Of a stretch of 64,000 nt of DNA, positions 42,984 through 54,059 are shown in pieces; the first letter of the stretch is position 1; the number at the start of each line of letters is the position of its first letter. The DNA comes from Euglena gracilis (taxonomy: Eukaryota; Euglenida; Euglenophyceae; Euglenales): positions 68,700,670 through 68,764,669 of the forward strand of contig CP154954.1 in the NCBI GenBank assembly GCA_039621445.1, in the 5' to 3' direction. Under the pieces are notes generated by a model. That model was not told where the DNA came from, ran no database searches, and saw only the letters and a program-made list of their open reading frames with translations. A program made the translations under genes and the position numbers.

Positions 42984-44134
42984 CTGCGGATCGAAAAGCA
43001 AACAAAAAGAAGACAAACCGGACAAACAACAATTGAACAAACCGGACAAACAACAGTCCGAAAAGCAATGTCACCGTGTAACATAACCCCCAAAAAACCC
43101 TGCTGACGGCGCAGTGAAAATTTTCCCTGAAAATTACCGAAAACCCCAATTTCAGACACAAAATGATGATGAAATTAAAAAAAAATTGGATGCTGAAATG
43201 CAAAGAAAAATAAATGTCAACTGATACCAATTTACGCGAAGCGCTGAGGAAAATTTTCAGCGTTTGAGGGAACCTGAAAAAATGATGCTTTCTTTCGGGC
43301 CAGGGTCGGTCAAGAAAGAATCCAAACCATCTATCATTGCTCCTGTGGGAGCTCACCTTTGCCTCAGGGCTTTGATTTGGCAATTAAACATGATAACAAC
43401 CGAGTAATAACTCTCCCACAGAATATGCCAAAAAAACCAAATCTGGGCAAAAAGAAGCCTTTGCTGACCAGATACCCCTCCACATCTCCCCAAAAGATGA
43501 AAATTCAATCAAACTTCCCTCATTGATTTTACCCAGGGAATTGGCCAAGCCAAATTGGCGAGTGCAGAGGGGGGAGCAGGGGGGGGGGGCTTAAAGACGA
43601 CCTTTGGGTGGTTCAACAGCACAGACATTTGAAAACAAGAGTCACATTTTCGGATGCAAAAAGGAGGGGGCATATATGCCAGTTACAGAATCTGCATTAT
43701 GAAAATTTTTAGAAAATTTTTATTTTTGCAGACTTTTTCCCAGAGGAATTTCCCCACTTCCAGAATCACTAATTGCATGCCGTTTTGGACCAAAACACCC
43801 TTTTGCTCATGCCTGCATATTTTTTGGTCAAAAAAAAGTGCAAAAAATTACTCAAAATATTCACAGATTTGCATGATGAACAATTCTGCACAATGAAAAG
43901 TCCAGGAGTGGTGAAATTTTCCCTGCGCCCTCTCTGAGGATTGTTTTAAGGCAAATTTTTTGCAAAATTTTTTGTGTTTTTTCCCCCGCCTTCGGACTGC
44001 TCTTGCAAAAAAGAATTTGAAACCCCCCCCCCAAAAAACGACTTTCCCCATATTCTCCCGAACAGATCTCGTTAGAGAAAATTCTGCCAAATGAATTTTT
44101 AAGGTTTTTCAAGCATTCTCAGGTGTCTTCAGGC
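42984..44134 (-). other. Part of a 2.9-kb L2HGDH intron, no supported gene
   Basis: Low-complexity A/T-rich DNA, with AACAAACCGGACAAACAACA repeats next to the exon (43000-43060). MITEs follow at 44135 and 44807. Confidence 0.6.
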
Positions 44135-44613
44135 AAGGGTTCGATTTAAGGAGTGCGTGCAGGGTTGAGGGGGTGTCCCTTCCCTCCGGACCAACGCTGG
44201 GGGGGGGGGGGCTGCCCTGACCATACAATTGCTTACCGACCCGGGGGGGGGGGAGGGGGGGGGAGGGGGGGGGTCACTCCACTTTTTTAAAAACCAGTCA
44301 GTCACTCATTTTCAAAAAACCAGCCAGTCACTACCCCCCCGGCGGGGGGGGGGGGTCGGCCACTCAGAAAAACGGCCACTTTCCAGTCACTTTAGGCCAT
44401 TTTAGGCCCAAAAAAATTTTCCGGCGCCTTCGGCGCCGGGGTCACTCAAGCCACTTTTGCCCACTCCTGGCCGACCCCCCCCCCGGGGGGGGAGGGGTCC
44501 GGGCCAAAAACCAGTCAGTCACTTTGAAAAAACCAGTCACCCACCCCCCCGGGGGGGGGGGGGGGGGGTTGGTCAGTGCTTAAGCAATTGTCTGGCCCTG
44601 ACATTGAAACCCG
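44135..44613. mobile_element. MITE-like element, 479 bp, 8-bp TSD CTTCAGGC
   Basis: CTTCAGGC flanks both sides. The left end AAGGGTTCGATTTAAGG matches the CAGGGTTCGATATAAGG end of the nested element at 40739, while the right end (TTGAAACCCG) is more worn. The interior has TTTTCCGGCGCCTTCGGCGC and repeated CCAGTCAGTCACT. Intronic in L2HGDH. Confidence 0.65.
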
Positions 44614-44806
44614 CTTCAGGCATTTTGCATAAAAATAATGCCCCCTCCCCTGAAAGGAAGTTGGGATGCACCACCTTTTCCTCATTGGGAGTTGCCCCCT
44701 ATACACACCAATCTCGTCTATCCGATAACCTTGACCTTTCCCTCCTGAAAGTTATCTCCAAGCTCATATTTACCAACCTGAACCGAATATGAAGTTGACT
44801 CCCACC

Positions 44807-45298
44807 CAGGGGATTTCTTAAAGACCACCCCCGGGGGGGGGGGTCCAGCTTCCGGCTGGCAAAAAAGGCTGCTGGCTGGAAACGAGCTGCTGGCTGGACC
44901 CCCCCCCCCGGGGGTGGGGGGGGAGGGGGGGTCCAGGGCTGGAGCGGGCTGGGGTGAGCTGGGTCGGTGAAAAACAAAATTTTCTAAAAAATTTATTTGC
45001 CATTTTCGACATTTTGGTGGATGGAGCTAGATCAAGGCTGGGGGGCTGTGATGGAGGAAGCTGTGGTGAGGGGAAAAAATGCAGGGACAGGTGACCTGGG
45101 CAGCCCAGTTGGCTGGCCAGCCTGCCGGCCCGGCTGGCCCGGCTGGACCGGCCTTCGGCCGGGCTGGACCCAACTTTATTTCACTCGACCCCGGGGGGGG
45201 GGGCAGCCCGAATTTGGGGTGCTGGCTGGATTTGAGCTGCTGGCTGGCTGGACCCCCCCCCGGGGGATAGGGTACTCTCCGGCTTAGGAAATCCCCTG
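44807..45298. mobile_element. MITE, 492 bp, perfect 8-bp TSD CTCCCACC
   Basis: The ends CAGGGGATTTCTTAAAG and CTTAGGAAATCCCCTG are flanked by CTCCCACC. The interior contains GCTGGCTGG repeats and C/G arms, with no GGCGCC core of the usual type. It lies in the L2HGDH intron between exons 45925-46012 and 42900-42983. Confidence 0.93.
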
Positions 45299-45924
45299 CT
45301 CCCACCCAAGGGGGGTTTTTTAGGCCAGAGGGCCCACTGCCGGGGGTGAAGCCAGGTTGCCGACCCCCCCCCCTCTGGGGGTCCGCTGGAATAAAGTTGA
45401 GGGCGTCCTGGCACAGTCGGCTGACCTGAAAATCATTGGAGCGAAGCGCTGACAATTTTCTTTTGAGCAAGAAGACTCAAAAAAGGTGGATCCCCCTCAG
45501 CCCACCCCCCCCGCCACCAAAAACCAGAGCCCCCCCAGGGGGGGGGGGGAATTGCACATCGGGAGGTCGAAAATTGCAGTGCAAAAAAATTGCACAAAAT
45601 TGCACATTTCGGGAAAATCGAAAATTGCACAAAATTGCAAAAATTGCACGGTGTTCCCCCCCTGCCCCCCCCCAGTGCACACACCAAGAACGGCGGCCAA
45701 CTGATGTGCAAAAAAAAACACACTGCACTCCTCCAGGTGATGACAATGGTGGTGGTGCTGTTGTTGTAGATGATGATGGTGATGATAACAAAATCAGAAT
45801 ATCAGACTCTTTTTGTTTTTCTGTTGAGAGACCAAAACCTTGAACACTGGAATATGCACAAAGACACAGCATACAACTTCACCTCACGAGAAAGCGGCAA
45901 TCTGCAGACCAAAACACAGCACAC

Positions 45925-46012
45925 CTTCTGGTTCAAGTCCCGGTACAGTTCCCGCACAGACATATCAAAGTTCTTGAGGGCGAAAGAGTACAAGCCAAGG
46001 TGGGTGAGCGTC
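45925..46012 (-). CDS. L2HGDH: L-2-hydroxyglutarate dehydrogenase, internal exon
   Basis: 88 bp between TCCTCCTTGTAG|GACGCT and CAGAAG|GTGTGC. One phase base is followed by 29 codons reading TLTHLGLYSFALKNFDMSVR then ELYRDLNQK. It corresponds to the helical segment (…L-x-S-x-N-F-x-x-x-x-x-E-x-Y… in animal enzymes) before the C-terminal part, and it joins phase 0 to the AFLAQ exon at 42900-42983. No exon for the preceding 200-odd residues (substrate-domain part) was found between 46 and 64 kb. Confidence 0.8.
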
Positions 46013-46029
46013 CTACAAGGAGGAAACGC

Positions 46030-47075
46030 TTGGTCAGGGGCAGGCTGAATTTCGACCAACCCCGGGGGGAGGGGGGTCTCGGGGTGCTCTAGAGCAGGCT
46101 GTTTTTTTACCAACCCCGGGGGGGGCAGGGTTGGATGGGAAACCTTGAGGGGGGGGCAGGGATGGATGGGAAGCCTTGAGGGGGGGGGGGGGGGTCCGGA
46201 CCCCCCCCCTCCCGACAGGGGGGGGGGGGGGGTGGGTCGCACCCCCCCCTCCTACCTCGAAACTGAGGGGGGGCCGAAATTTTTTCGATTTCATGGACGG
46301 GCAAAGGGCCGGATATCGGGTCGGAATCGGTCAAAAACACCTGATTTTTCTTTGAAAATCGTTCCAAAAATGCTCATTTTTTGAATTTTTTTGAACATGT
46401 TTTTGGGGGAAAACACCAACACATCAAAAAATGGGCAATATGGCCAAAAGTCAGCAAAAGGGGTGCTTTTTGCTCATTTTCCGGCGCGCAGCGCCGGAAG
46501 AAAATTTTCTGCTATTTTTGGCACCTGTCAAGGAGGGGGGGGTGGGGGGGTCCCGCGCCCCCCTCCCAACATCTAGGGGGGGGGGGGTGGTCCGGACCCC
46601 CCCCTACCACCTTACCCCCCCAGGGGGGGGGAGTGGTCGGGACCCCCCCCTACCACCTACCTCAATACCGAAGGGCTTCCCATCCATCCCTGGGGGGGGG
46701 GGGGGGGGGTCGGACCCCCCCTCCCGACACGGAGGGGGGGGGTGGGTCGGACCCCCCCCCTACCTCGAAGCTGAGGGGGGGGCCGAAAAGTTTTCGATTT
46801 CATGGACGGGCAAAGGGCCAGAAATCGGGTCGAAAACAGTCAAAAATCCCTCATTTTTATTTGAAAATCGACCCAAAAATTTTTTGAAATTTTTTGATCA
46901 TTTTTTGGGGGGAAAACACCAAACATCAAAAAATGGGCAATATGTCCAAAAGTCAGCAAAAGGGGTGTTTTTTGCTCATTTTCCGGCGCTGTGCGCCGGA
47001 AGAAAATTTTCTGCTATTTTTGGCACCTGTCAAAGAGGGGGGGTGGGGGGGTCCGGACCCCCCAACATCTAGGGG
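46030..47075. repeat. G/C-run block with two ~517-bp-spaced GGACGGGCAAAGGGCC units
   Basis: TCGATTTCATGGACGGGCAA and TGGGCAATATGKCCAAAAGT recur 517 and 506 bp apart. Each unit has a TTTTCCGGCGC…GCGCCGG hairpin. Two left-end-like CAGGCTG…ACCAACCCCGG sequences (46040, 46096) lack matching right ends. Confidence 0.7.
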
Positions 47076-47370
47076 GGATTTGGATTTTTGGATTTGTAGT
47101 GCCCCGCATTGCTGCGCAGTGCCTCCAGCCGTGGGCGTACACAAGCACCACTCAGGAGGGCACCCCCAGAGCCCGGGCATTAAGATTTGATGTGGGATTT
47201 TGGGATTTGTTGGGGGTTCGCCTGTGGGGGGGTGTGGGGTTTAGTGTCCAGGGGGCAAATAGAGTGAGTTGCGAAAACTAGAGAGTACCGTAAAAGTACG
47301 GGGTGGGGGATAGGGAAAAAAAAACGTGGGTGAACAGTGGGAGGGAATGACACAGGAGGCGCGGAGAGGA
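47075..47370. repeat. Second copy of the 41031-41345 unit
   Basis: Same order of GGATTTGTAGTGCCCCGC, the GTGGGCGTACACAAGCACCA part and the GAGAGTACCGTAAAAGTAC part. After it a series of short GAAGTTCGG/GGGTGGTT units runs to about 47900. Confidence 0.85.
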
Positions 47371-47949
47371 GTCCAAAGTACAGGGTGTCCAAAGGAAAGG
47401 GCGAGCATGGTTGGTTGTGGTTATCCGGAGCCTTTGGGGGGTCTGGGCAGTCGGTGTGAAGAACAGCACAGGGGGGGGGGGGGCTGTTCAGAAGTTCGGC
47501 GCGTAGCACACCTTGGAAGTTCGGAGGGTTGGACACACTGGGGTGGTTGGAGGTGAAACAAAAGTCGGTGAGTAAGACACCATTGGTGGGTCCACAAATT
47601 GGGTGGGTTGAACACCACGGGGTGGTTTAGTGGGTAAAACAACATGGGATGGGGTAATTGGTGTAGTCCAGAAATTTGATGGGTCTGAAACCAGGGATGA
47701 GGGTGTCCAGAAGTTCGTGGGAGAAACACCATGGGTTTTTGCAGAATAAATATATCATGGTGGGCAAGACAGGGCGGAAGAGATGAGTTACCCGGAAGTT
47801 CGCGGTTAAACACTGAGGGGTGGAAGAAATTCAGTGGGTGAGATAGATGGGGTGGTTGGGGTTATCCAGAAGCTCGGTGGGCCAGGTAACGCGGGTTGAT
47901 TTGGGTGGTCCTGAAGAGGGGAAACAACGGGGTGATTGTGTTATAAATG

Positions 47950-49990
47950 GAACAAGATGGGGGAGGTTGTAAATTTTGGTGAGGCAGCAGAAGAAACTAT
48001 GCATTGGTTGGTGCTCGTAAAAAATATGCTTGCATGCTGATGCAGGCTGTGAAATAAATCGGCACAAATTCAACAAACCGCGGAAAGAGCTGTGTCTCAC
48101 CGTGGTCTGGAGGGGGCACGGGGCGGGGAGGTGAACTGCACACGGTGGTGCATGTAAGAATGGATGGGAGACTGGTGTCATAAAAATAGGGAGGCTGGGA
48201 ATGCGAGGGGCTGATAAAAAAAACTGTTTCCCCTGGGTGCCTTTCCATGAAATTTGGGGATGTTAATCTTACTAACTCAAGGGGGTTTCTACCACAGTGG
48301 GGTTTCATTTAGAAATTGGGGGTTCGCAGCGAAGACTATTTGGGCTGTCCCACAGGTTTTTCAGTGTGTACTGACTTAGATGGGCTGCAAGAGAGATTTG
48401 TGGATGATAATTAAGAAAAAGGTTAAAGCGGCGGATGCAGGTAAATGGTTGCACTTAAGCAGGCTTGAGCCACGCTCAGACAAAACGGAGGGAAGAAGAG
48501 GTTCCCAAATTCTTAAAGATTAGGGTGCTCCTGGTGTGTGTGGGGTGGGTATGGTGGGTAGTGGGTGGAGGCAGGGCCGGGGCAGGGTTCCCGGGTGCCG
48601 GACGGAGGGTGCCGGCGGGGGGGAGGGAGTCGGCGTCCACCATTTCCGGCGGAGAGCTGGTGGGTGAGCTGGGGGGGGGGGGGGCGGGGGGGGCTGGGAG
48701 AAACACGGGGGCAGGCCCAAGGGTCAAAGTCCAAGAGGCAGCAAAAGAAAGAAAAAAATTGTTGGTGCGCACATGTGTGTGCATGCTGATGTAATGCAAT
48801 GAGATACATCAGCACAAAATCAACAACCGTGGAGAGAGCTGTGTCTCACCCCGGTCTGGAGGGGATGGGGCGTGCACTGCTGCCACATATGAATGTATGG
48901 AAAAGAAAATGGGCCTGGTGTCATGAAAGCGGGGAGGGGGCAGGGGGTGCCGGAAGCGCCGATGTAAATTTATTTCTCCCAGGTGATCCCCCGCCTTTCT
49001 GTATTTCCTGAAATTCACAAATGCAATTGTTTTTATGTCCTTTATGTGTATTTCCTCCACAGTGCGCGCTATTTCGGAAAGTTGGGGGCCCGCTGCGAAG
49101 ACCATTTGAGCTGCCTCACGTGTTTGTCAATGTGCACTGACTGAAATGAGCTGCAAGAGAAATTTGTGCATGAGAATTAAGCGAGGGTAAAAGCAGCTGA
49201 TGCAGATAAATGGTTGCACTTCAGCAGCTTGAACAAAGTTTAGACAAAGCGGCGGGAAGAGGTCCCCAAATTCTTGAAGACTAGGGTGGGGTGGGTGTGG
49301 GGTGGGTGTGATGGGATGTGGGTGGAGGCACAGCTGGGGCAGGGTTCCCGGGTGCTGGACGGTGGGTGCCGGCGGGAGGGGGAGTCGGCGTTCACCATTC
49401 TCGGTGGAGAGCTGGTGGGTGAGCTGGGGGGGGGGGGCGGAGGGGGCTGGCAGAAACATGGTGTCAGGCCCATTGTGACCGGTCCAAGGTTAAAAGTCCA
49501 AAAGAAATCAGAAAATGGTTGGTGCACACCAATGAGATACATCAGCACAAATTCAACAGACCGTGGAGAGAGCTGTGTCTCACCCTGGTCTGGAGGGGGA
49601 TGGGGCGTGCACTGCTTCCACATTTAAATGCATGGGAAAAGAAAATGGGCCTGGTGTCATGAAAGAGGGGAGGGGGCTGGGGGTGCCGGAAGCGCCGATG
49701 TAAATTTATTTCTCCCAGGTGTTTCCCCGCCTTCCATTATTTCCTGCAATTTAGAAATGTATTTTATGTGGATATCTACCACAATGGGTGTTATTTCGGA
49801 AATTTGGGGGTTTGCTGCGAAGAGCATTTGAGCTGTCCCACGTGTGAGTCAGTGTTTACTGGCTAAAATGAGCTGCAAGGGAAATTTGAGGATGAGAATT
49901 AAGTGAGGGGTAAAAGCAGCGGTTGCAAATAAGTGGTTGCACTTCAGCAGCTTGAACAGAATTTCAAAGCGGAGGGAAAGGGAGGGTACG
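47950..49990. repeat. Tandem repeat with ~720-770-bp period
   Basis: AAATGGTTGCACTTMAGCAG recurs near 48437, 49203 and 49928 (last copy AAGTGGTTGC). GAGCTGTGTCTCACCCYGGT recurs near 48090, 48836 and 49567. The last unit runs into the 35-bp minisatellite. No frame is maintained between units. Confidence 0.88.
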
Positions 49991-50140
49991 GGGGGGGGGG
50001 CAGGGGGGAGGCGGGGGGTGGGGGGGGGAGGGGGCCCGGGGTTTTCTTTTCCCAGCAGGACCGTCCGATACCACAATGTACTCATGTGACAGAACCAGTG
50101 CCAATTCACTGCGGCCACCCTAAGCCACTGCCCGCTGGGG

Positions 50141-52820
50141 CTGCCAGCTGGCATAGGTAGTGGGCGCATAGGTAGGGGGCGGGGCCGGGGCTGCCGGCTG
50201 GCATAGGTAGGGGGCGGGGCCGGGGGGTGATGGCTGGCATAGGTCGGGGGCGGGGCCGGGGTTGCCGGCTGGCATAGGTAGGGGGTGGGGCCGGGGTTGC
50301 CGGCTGGCATAGGTAGGGGGCGGGACCGGGGTTGCCGGCTGGCATAGGTAGGGAGCGGGGCCGGGTGTGCCGGCTGGCATAGGTAGGGGGCGGGGCCGGG
50401 GTTTCTGGCTGTCATAGGTAGGGGGCGGGGCCGGGGTTGCCGGCTGGCATAGGTAGGGGGCGGGGCCGGGGGTGCCGGCTGGCATAGGTAGGGGGCGGGG
50501 CCGGGGTTGCCGGCTGGCATAGGTAGGGGGCGGGGCCGGGGGTGCCGGCTGGCATAGGTAGGGGGCGGGGGCGGGGTTTCCGGCTGGCATAGGTAGGGGG
50601 TGGGGCCGGGGTTTCCGGCTGGCATAGGTAGGGGGGGGGGCCGGGGTTTCGGGCTGGCATAGGTAGGGGGCGGGGCCCGGGGTTTCCGGCTGGCATAGGT
50701 AGGGGGTGGGACCGGGGGGGTGCCGGCTGGCATAGGTAGGGGGCTGGCCGGGTGTGCCGGCTGGCATAGGTAGGGGGCGGGACCGGGGGTGCCGGCTGGC
50801 ATAGGTAGGGGGCGGGGCCGGGGGTGCCGGCTGGCATAGGTAGGGGGCGGGGCCGGGGGTGCCGGCTGGCATAGGTAGGGGGTGGGGCCGGGGGTGCCGG
50901 CTGGCATAGGTAGGGGGCGGGGCCGGGGGTGCCGGCTGGCATAGGTAGGGGGCGGGGGTGGGGGTGCCGGCTGGCATAGGTGGGGGGGGGGGTTGTGGTT
51001 TCCTGCTTGCATAGGTAGGGGGCGGGGCCGGGGTTGTGGGCGAGCATAGGTATGGGGGGGGGCCGGGGTTTGCCGTCGGGCATAGGTAGGGGGCGGGGTC
51101 GGGGTGTCCCGGCGGGCATAGGTAGGGGGCGGGGCCGGGGTTTCCGGCTGGCATAGGTAGGGGGCGGGGCCGGTGGTGCTGGCTGGCATAGGTAGGGGGG
51201 GGGGCCCGGGGTGCCGGCTGGCATAGGTAGGGGGCGGGGCCGGGGTTAGCGGCTGGCAAAGGTAGGGGGGGGGGCCGGGGTGTGCCGGCTGGCATAGGTA
51301 GGGGGTGGGGCCGGGGTTTCCGGCTGGCATAGGTAGGGGGCGGGGCCGGGTGTGCTGGCTGGCAAGGGTGGGGGGCGGGGCCGGGGTGTGCCGGCTGGCA
51401 TAGGTAGGGGGTGGGGCCGGGGTTTCCGGCTGGCATAGGTAGGGGGCGGGACCGGTGGTGCTGGCTGGCATAGGTAGGGGGCGGGGCCGGGGGTGCCGGC
51501 TGGCATAGGTAGGGGGCGGGGCCGGGGGTGCCGGCTGGCATAGGGAGTGGGGGGGAGGGGGCCGGCTGGCATAGGTAGGGGGTGGGGGGGGTGCCTGCTG
51601 GCATAGGTAGGGGGCGGGGCCGGGGTGCCGGCTGGCATAGGTAGGGGTTGGGGCCGGGGTTTCCGGCTGGCATAGGTAGGGGGTGGGGCCGGGGGGGTTT
51701 CCGGCTGGCATAGGTAGGGGGCGGGGCCGGGGTGCCGGCTGGCATAGGTAGGGGGTGGGGCCGGGGTGCCGGGTGGCAAAGGGAGGGGGGGGGGCCGGGG
51801 TTTCGGGCTGGCATTGGTAGGGGGCGGGCCGGGGTGCCGGTTGGGATAGGTAGGGGGCGGGGCCGGGGTGCCGGCTGGCGTAGGTAGGGGGTCGGGTCCG
51901 GGGTTTCCCGGCTGGCATAGGTAGGGGGTGGGGCCGGGGTTGCCGGCTGGCATAGGTAGGGGGCGGGGCCGGGGGTGCCGGCTGGCATAGGTAGGGGGTG
52001 GGGCCGGGGTTTCCGGCTGGCATAGGTAGGGGGGGGGGCGGGGGGTGCCGGCTGGCATAGGGAGGGGGGGGGGGCGGGGGTGCCGGCTGGCATAGGTAGG
52101 GGGCGGGGGGCCGGGGTTGCCGGCTGGCATAGGTAGGGGGTGGGGGGCCGGGGGTGCCGGCTGGCATAGGTAGGGGGCGGGGCCGGGGGGGTGCCGGCTG
52201 GCATACGTAGGGGGCGGGGCCGGGGGTGCCGGCTGGCATAGGTAGGGGGGCGGGGCAGGGGGGGCGGGCTGGCATAGGGAGGGGGCGGGGCCGGGGTGCC
52301 GGCTGGCATAGGTAGGGGGCGGGACCGGGGTTGCCGGCTGGCATAGGTAGGGGGCGGGGCCGGGGTTGCCGGCTGGGATAGGGGGGCGGGCCGGGGGTGC
52401 CGGCTGGCATAGATAGGGGGCGGGGCCCGGGGTGCCGGCTGGCATAGGTAGGGGGTGGGGCCGGGGTTTCCGGCTGGCATAGGTCGGGGGCGGGGCCGGG
52501 GTGCCGGCTGGCATAGGTAGGGGGCCGGGCCGGGGGTGCCGGCTGGCATAGGTAGGGGGCGGGACCGGGGGTGCCGGCTGGCATAGGAAGGGGGAAGGGC
52601 GGGGTGCCGGCTGGCATAGGTAGGGGGTGGGGCCGGGGTTTCCGGCTGGCATAGGTAGGGGGCGGGGGGGGGGGTGCCGGCTGGCATAAGTAGGGGGCGG
52701 GGCTGGGGTTGCCGGCTGGCATAGGTAGGGGGCGGGGCCGGGGTTTCCGGCTGGCATAGGTAGGGGGCGGGGCCGGGGTTGCCGGCTGGCATAGGTAGGG
52801 GGTGGGGCCGGGGCTGCCGG
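50141..52820. repeat. 35-bp minisatellite, about 77 copies
   Basis: The unit GCCGGCTGGCATAGGTAGGG plus GGCGGGGCCGGGGTT has small variants (TTTCC/GGTGCC, GGTGGGG). Because 35 is not a multiple of three and the minus strand of the unit has no stop in any frame, all three minus frames stay open for more than 2.6 kb. The + strand is almost pure G-tracts, so it is strongly G-quadruplex-prone. Confidence 0.97.
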
Positions 52821-52899
52821 GGGGGGTAGGAGGGGGCGGGGCGGGGGCTGCGGGGTGTGGTAGGTGTGGGGCGGGTGGTGGAAAGGGCGTGTGTGGGGG

Positions 52900-53260
52900 G
52901 ACGGACGGTCGTGAACATCGTACGATGATCCCGCTGAGCGCGAAGGGCAGGGAACAGGGCCAGGGCGACGAGGGAGGGGGTCGTCTGCGGCGGTGAACAT
53001 CGTACGAGGATCCCGCCGAGCGCGAAGGGCAGGGAACAGGGCCAGGGCGACGAGGGAGGGGGGCATCTGCGGCAATGAACTTCGTACGATGTGCAGGCCG
53101 CGTGGAACAGCAGGGTTGATGATAAGGACGACGGCCGAGGTGTCCTGGGGCAGAGGCGGAGTACATCGTACGATGATCCCGCTGCGGGGAACGGCAGGGA
53201 AGGACAGGATGGCGACGAACAACAAGAGGGTGAGTCGTTGGTGAACTTCGTATGATGACG
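52900..53260. repeat. ~70-80-bp units with CATCGTACGATGATCCCGC
   Basis: About four units share GAACATCGTACGATGATCCC, GCGCGAAGGGCAGGGAACAG and GGGCGACGAGGGAGGGGG. TACGATG is a repeated palindromic core (CATCGTACGATG). Confidence 0.85.
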
Positions 53261-53329
53261 TCGGGAGGCAGGGGCTGGGGGCGACGGTGGCCCGGGGTGG
53301 GGGGTGGGGGAAGGCGTGCCCGGGGGGGG

Positions 53330-53775
53330 GGCAGAGGCCGGGATAGTGTGATGGGGGGATGAGGGCGTGCCCGCTGGGGGGGCAGAGGCCGGGATGGTAT
53401 GATGGGGGGATGAGGGCATGCCCGCTGGGGGGGGGGGCAGAGGCCAGGATGGTGTGATGGGGGGATGAGGGCGTGCCCGCTGGGGGGGGCAGAGGCCGGG
53501 ATGGTATGATGGGGGGATGAGGGCGTGCCCGCTGGGGGGGCAGAGGCCGGGATGGTATGATGGGGGGATGAGGGCGTGCCCGCGGGGGGGGGGGCAGAGG
53601 CCGGGAGGATGTGATGGGGGGATGAGGCGTGCCCGCTGGAGGGCAGAGGCCGGGATGGTATGATGGGGGGATGAGGGCGTGCCCGCTGGGGGGGGGGCAG
53701 AGGCCGGGGGGGTATGATGGGGGATGAATGAATGAGGAGGTGCCTGCTAGGGGGTAGAGGTCGGAATGATGTGAT
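53330..53775. repeat. ~51-57-bp minisatellite GATGAGGGCGTGCCCGCTGG
   Basis: Eight to nine units of GGATGAGGGCGTGCCCGCTG plus poly-G plus GCAGAGGCCGGGATGGTATG. Length varies in the poly-G part. Confidence 0.93.
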
Positions 53776-54059
53776 GTTCCCACCGGACCGGGCCCTCCTC
53801 TCGAGGGTCGGTCAGGGCAGAGGGTGGGGAACGCAGAAGTGATGCAGAAAAAAGAAAACCCAGCTGGGTGCACCCTGGTCGCCGTACCCCCTGGGTGATG
53901 TGGGGGCCACTCCTCTCCTACTCCACGGAGAGGCTGGGCTTCGCTTGGGGCGGGGGGGGGGGGGGGGGGGGCTCGGAATGGGGGTATTTTTAGCCTTAGC
54001 CTCGTCGGTCACTCTGACAAATCACTCAGTTGCCTCTAGGGTCGGCCAATGACTAAGAG

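Noticed and set aside
45410-45470. Possible exon reading VSRLCQDALNFIPA on the minus strand
   Set aside because: It has a fair acceptor, but the neighbouring L2HGDH exons (45925 and 42900) join perfectly without it. It lies at a G/C-run repeat.
49849-53419. Minus-strand ORFs of 1105 and 1099 codons and an 875-codon ORF
   Set aside because: They overlap in all three frames across stop-free 35-bp and 50-70-bp minisatellites. No splice sites or codon bias distinguish one frame.
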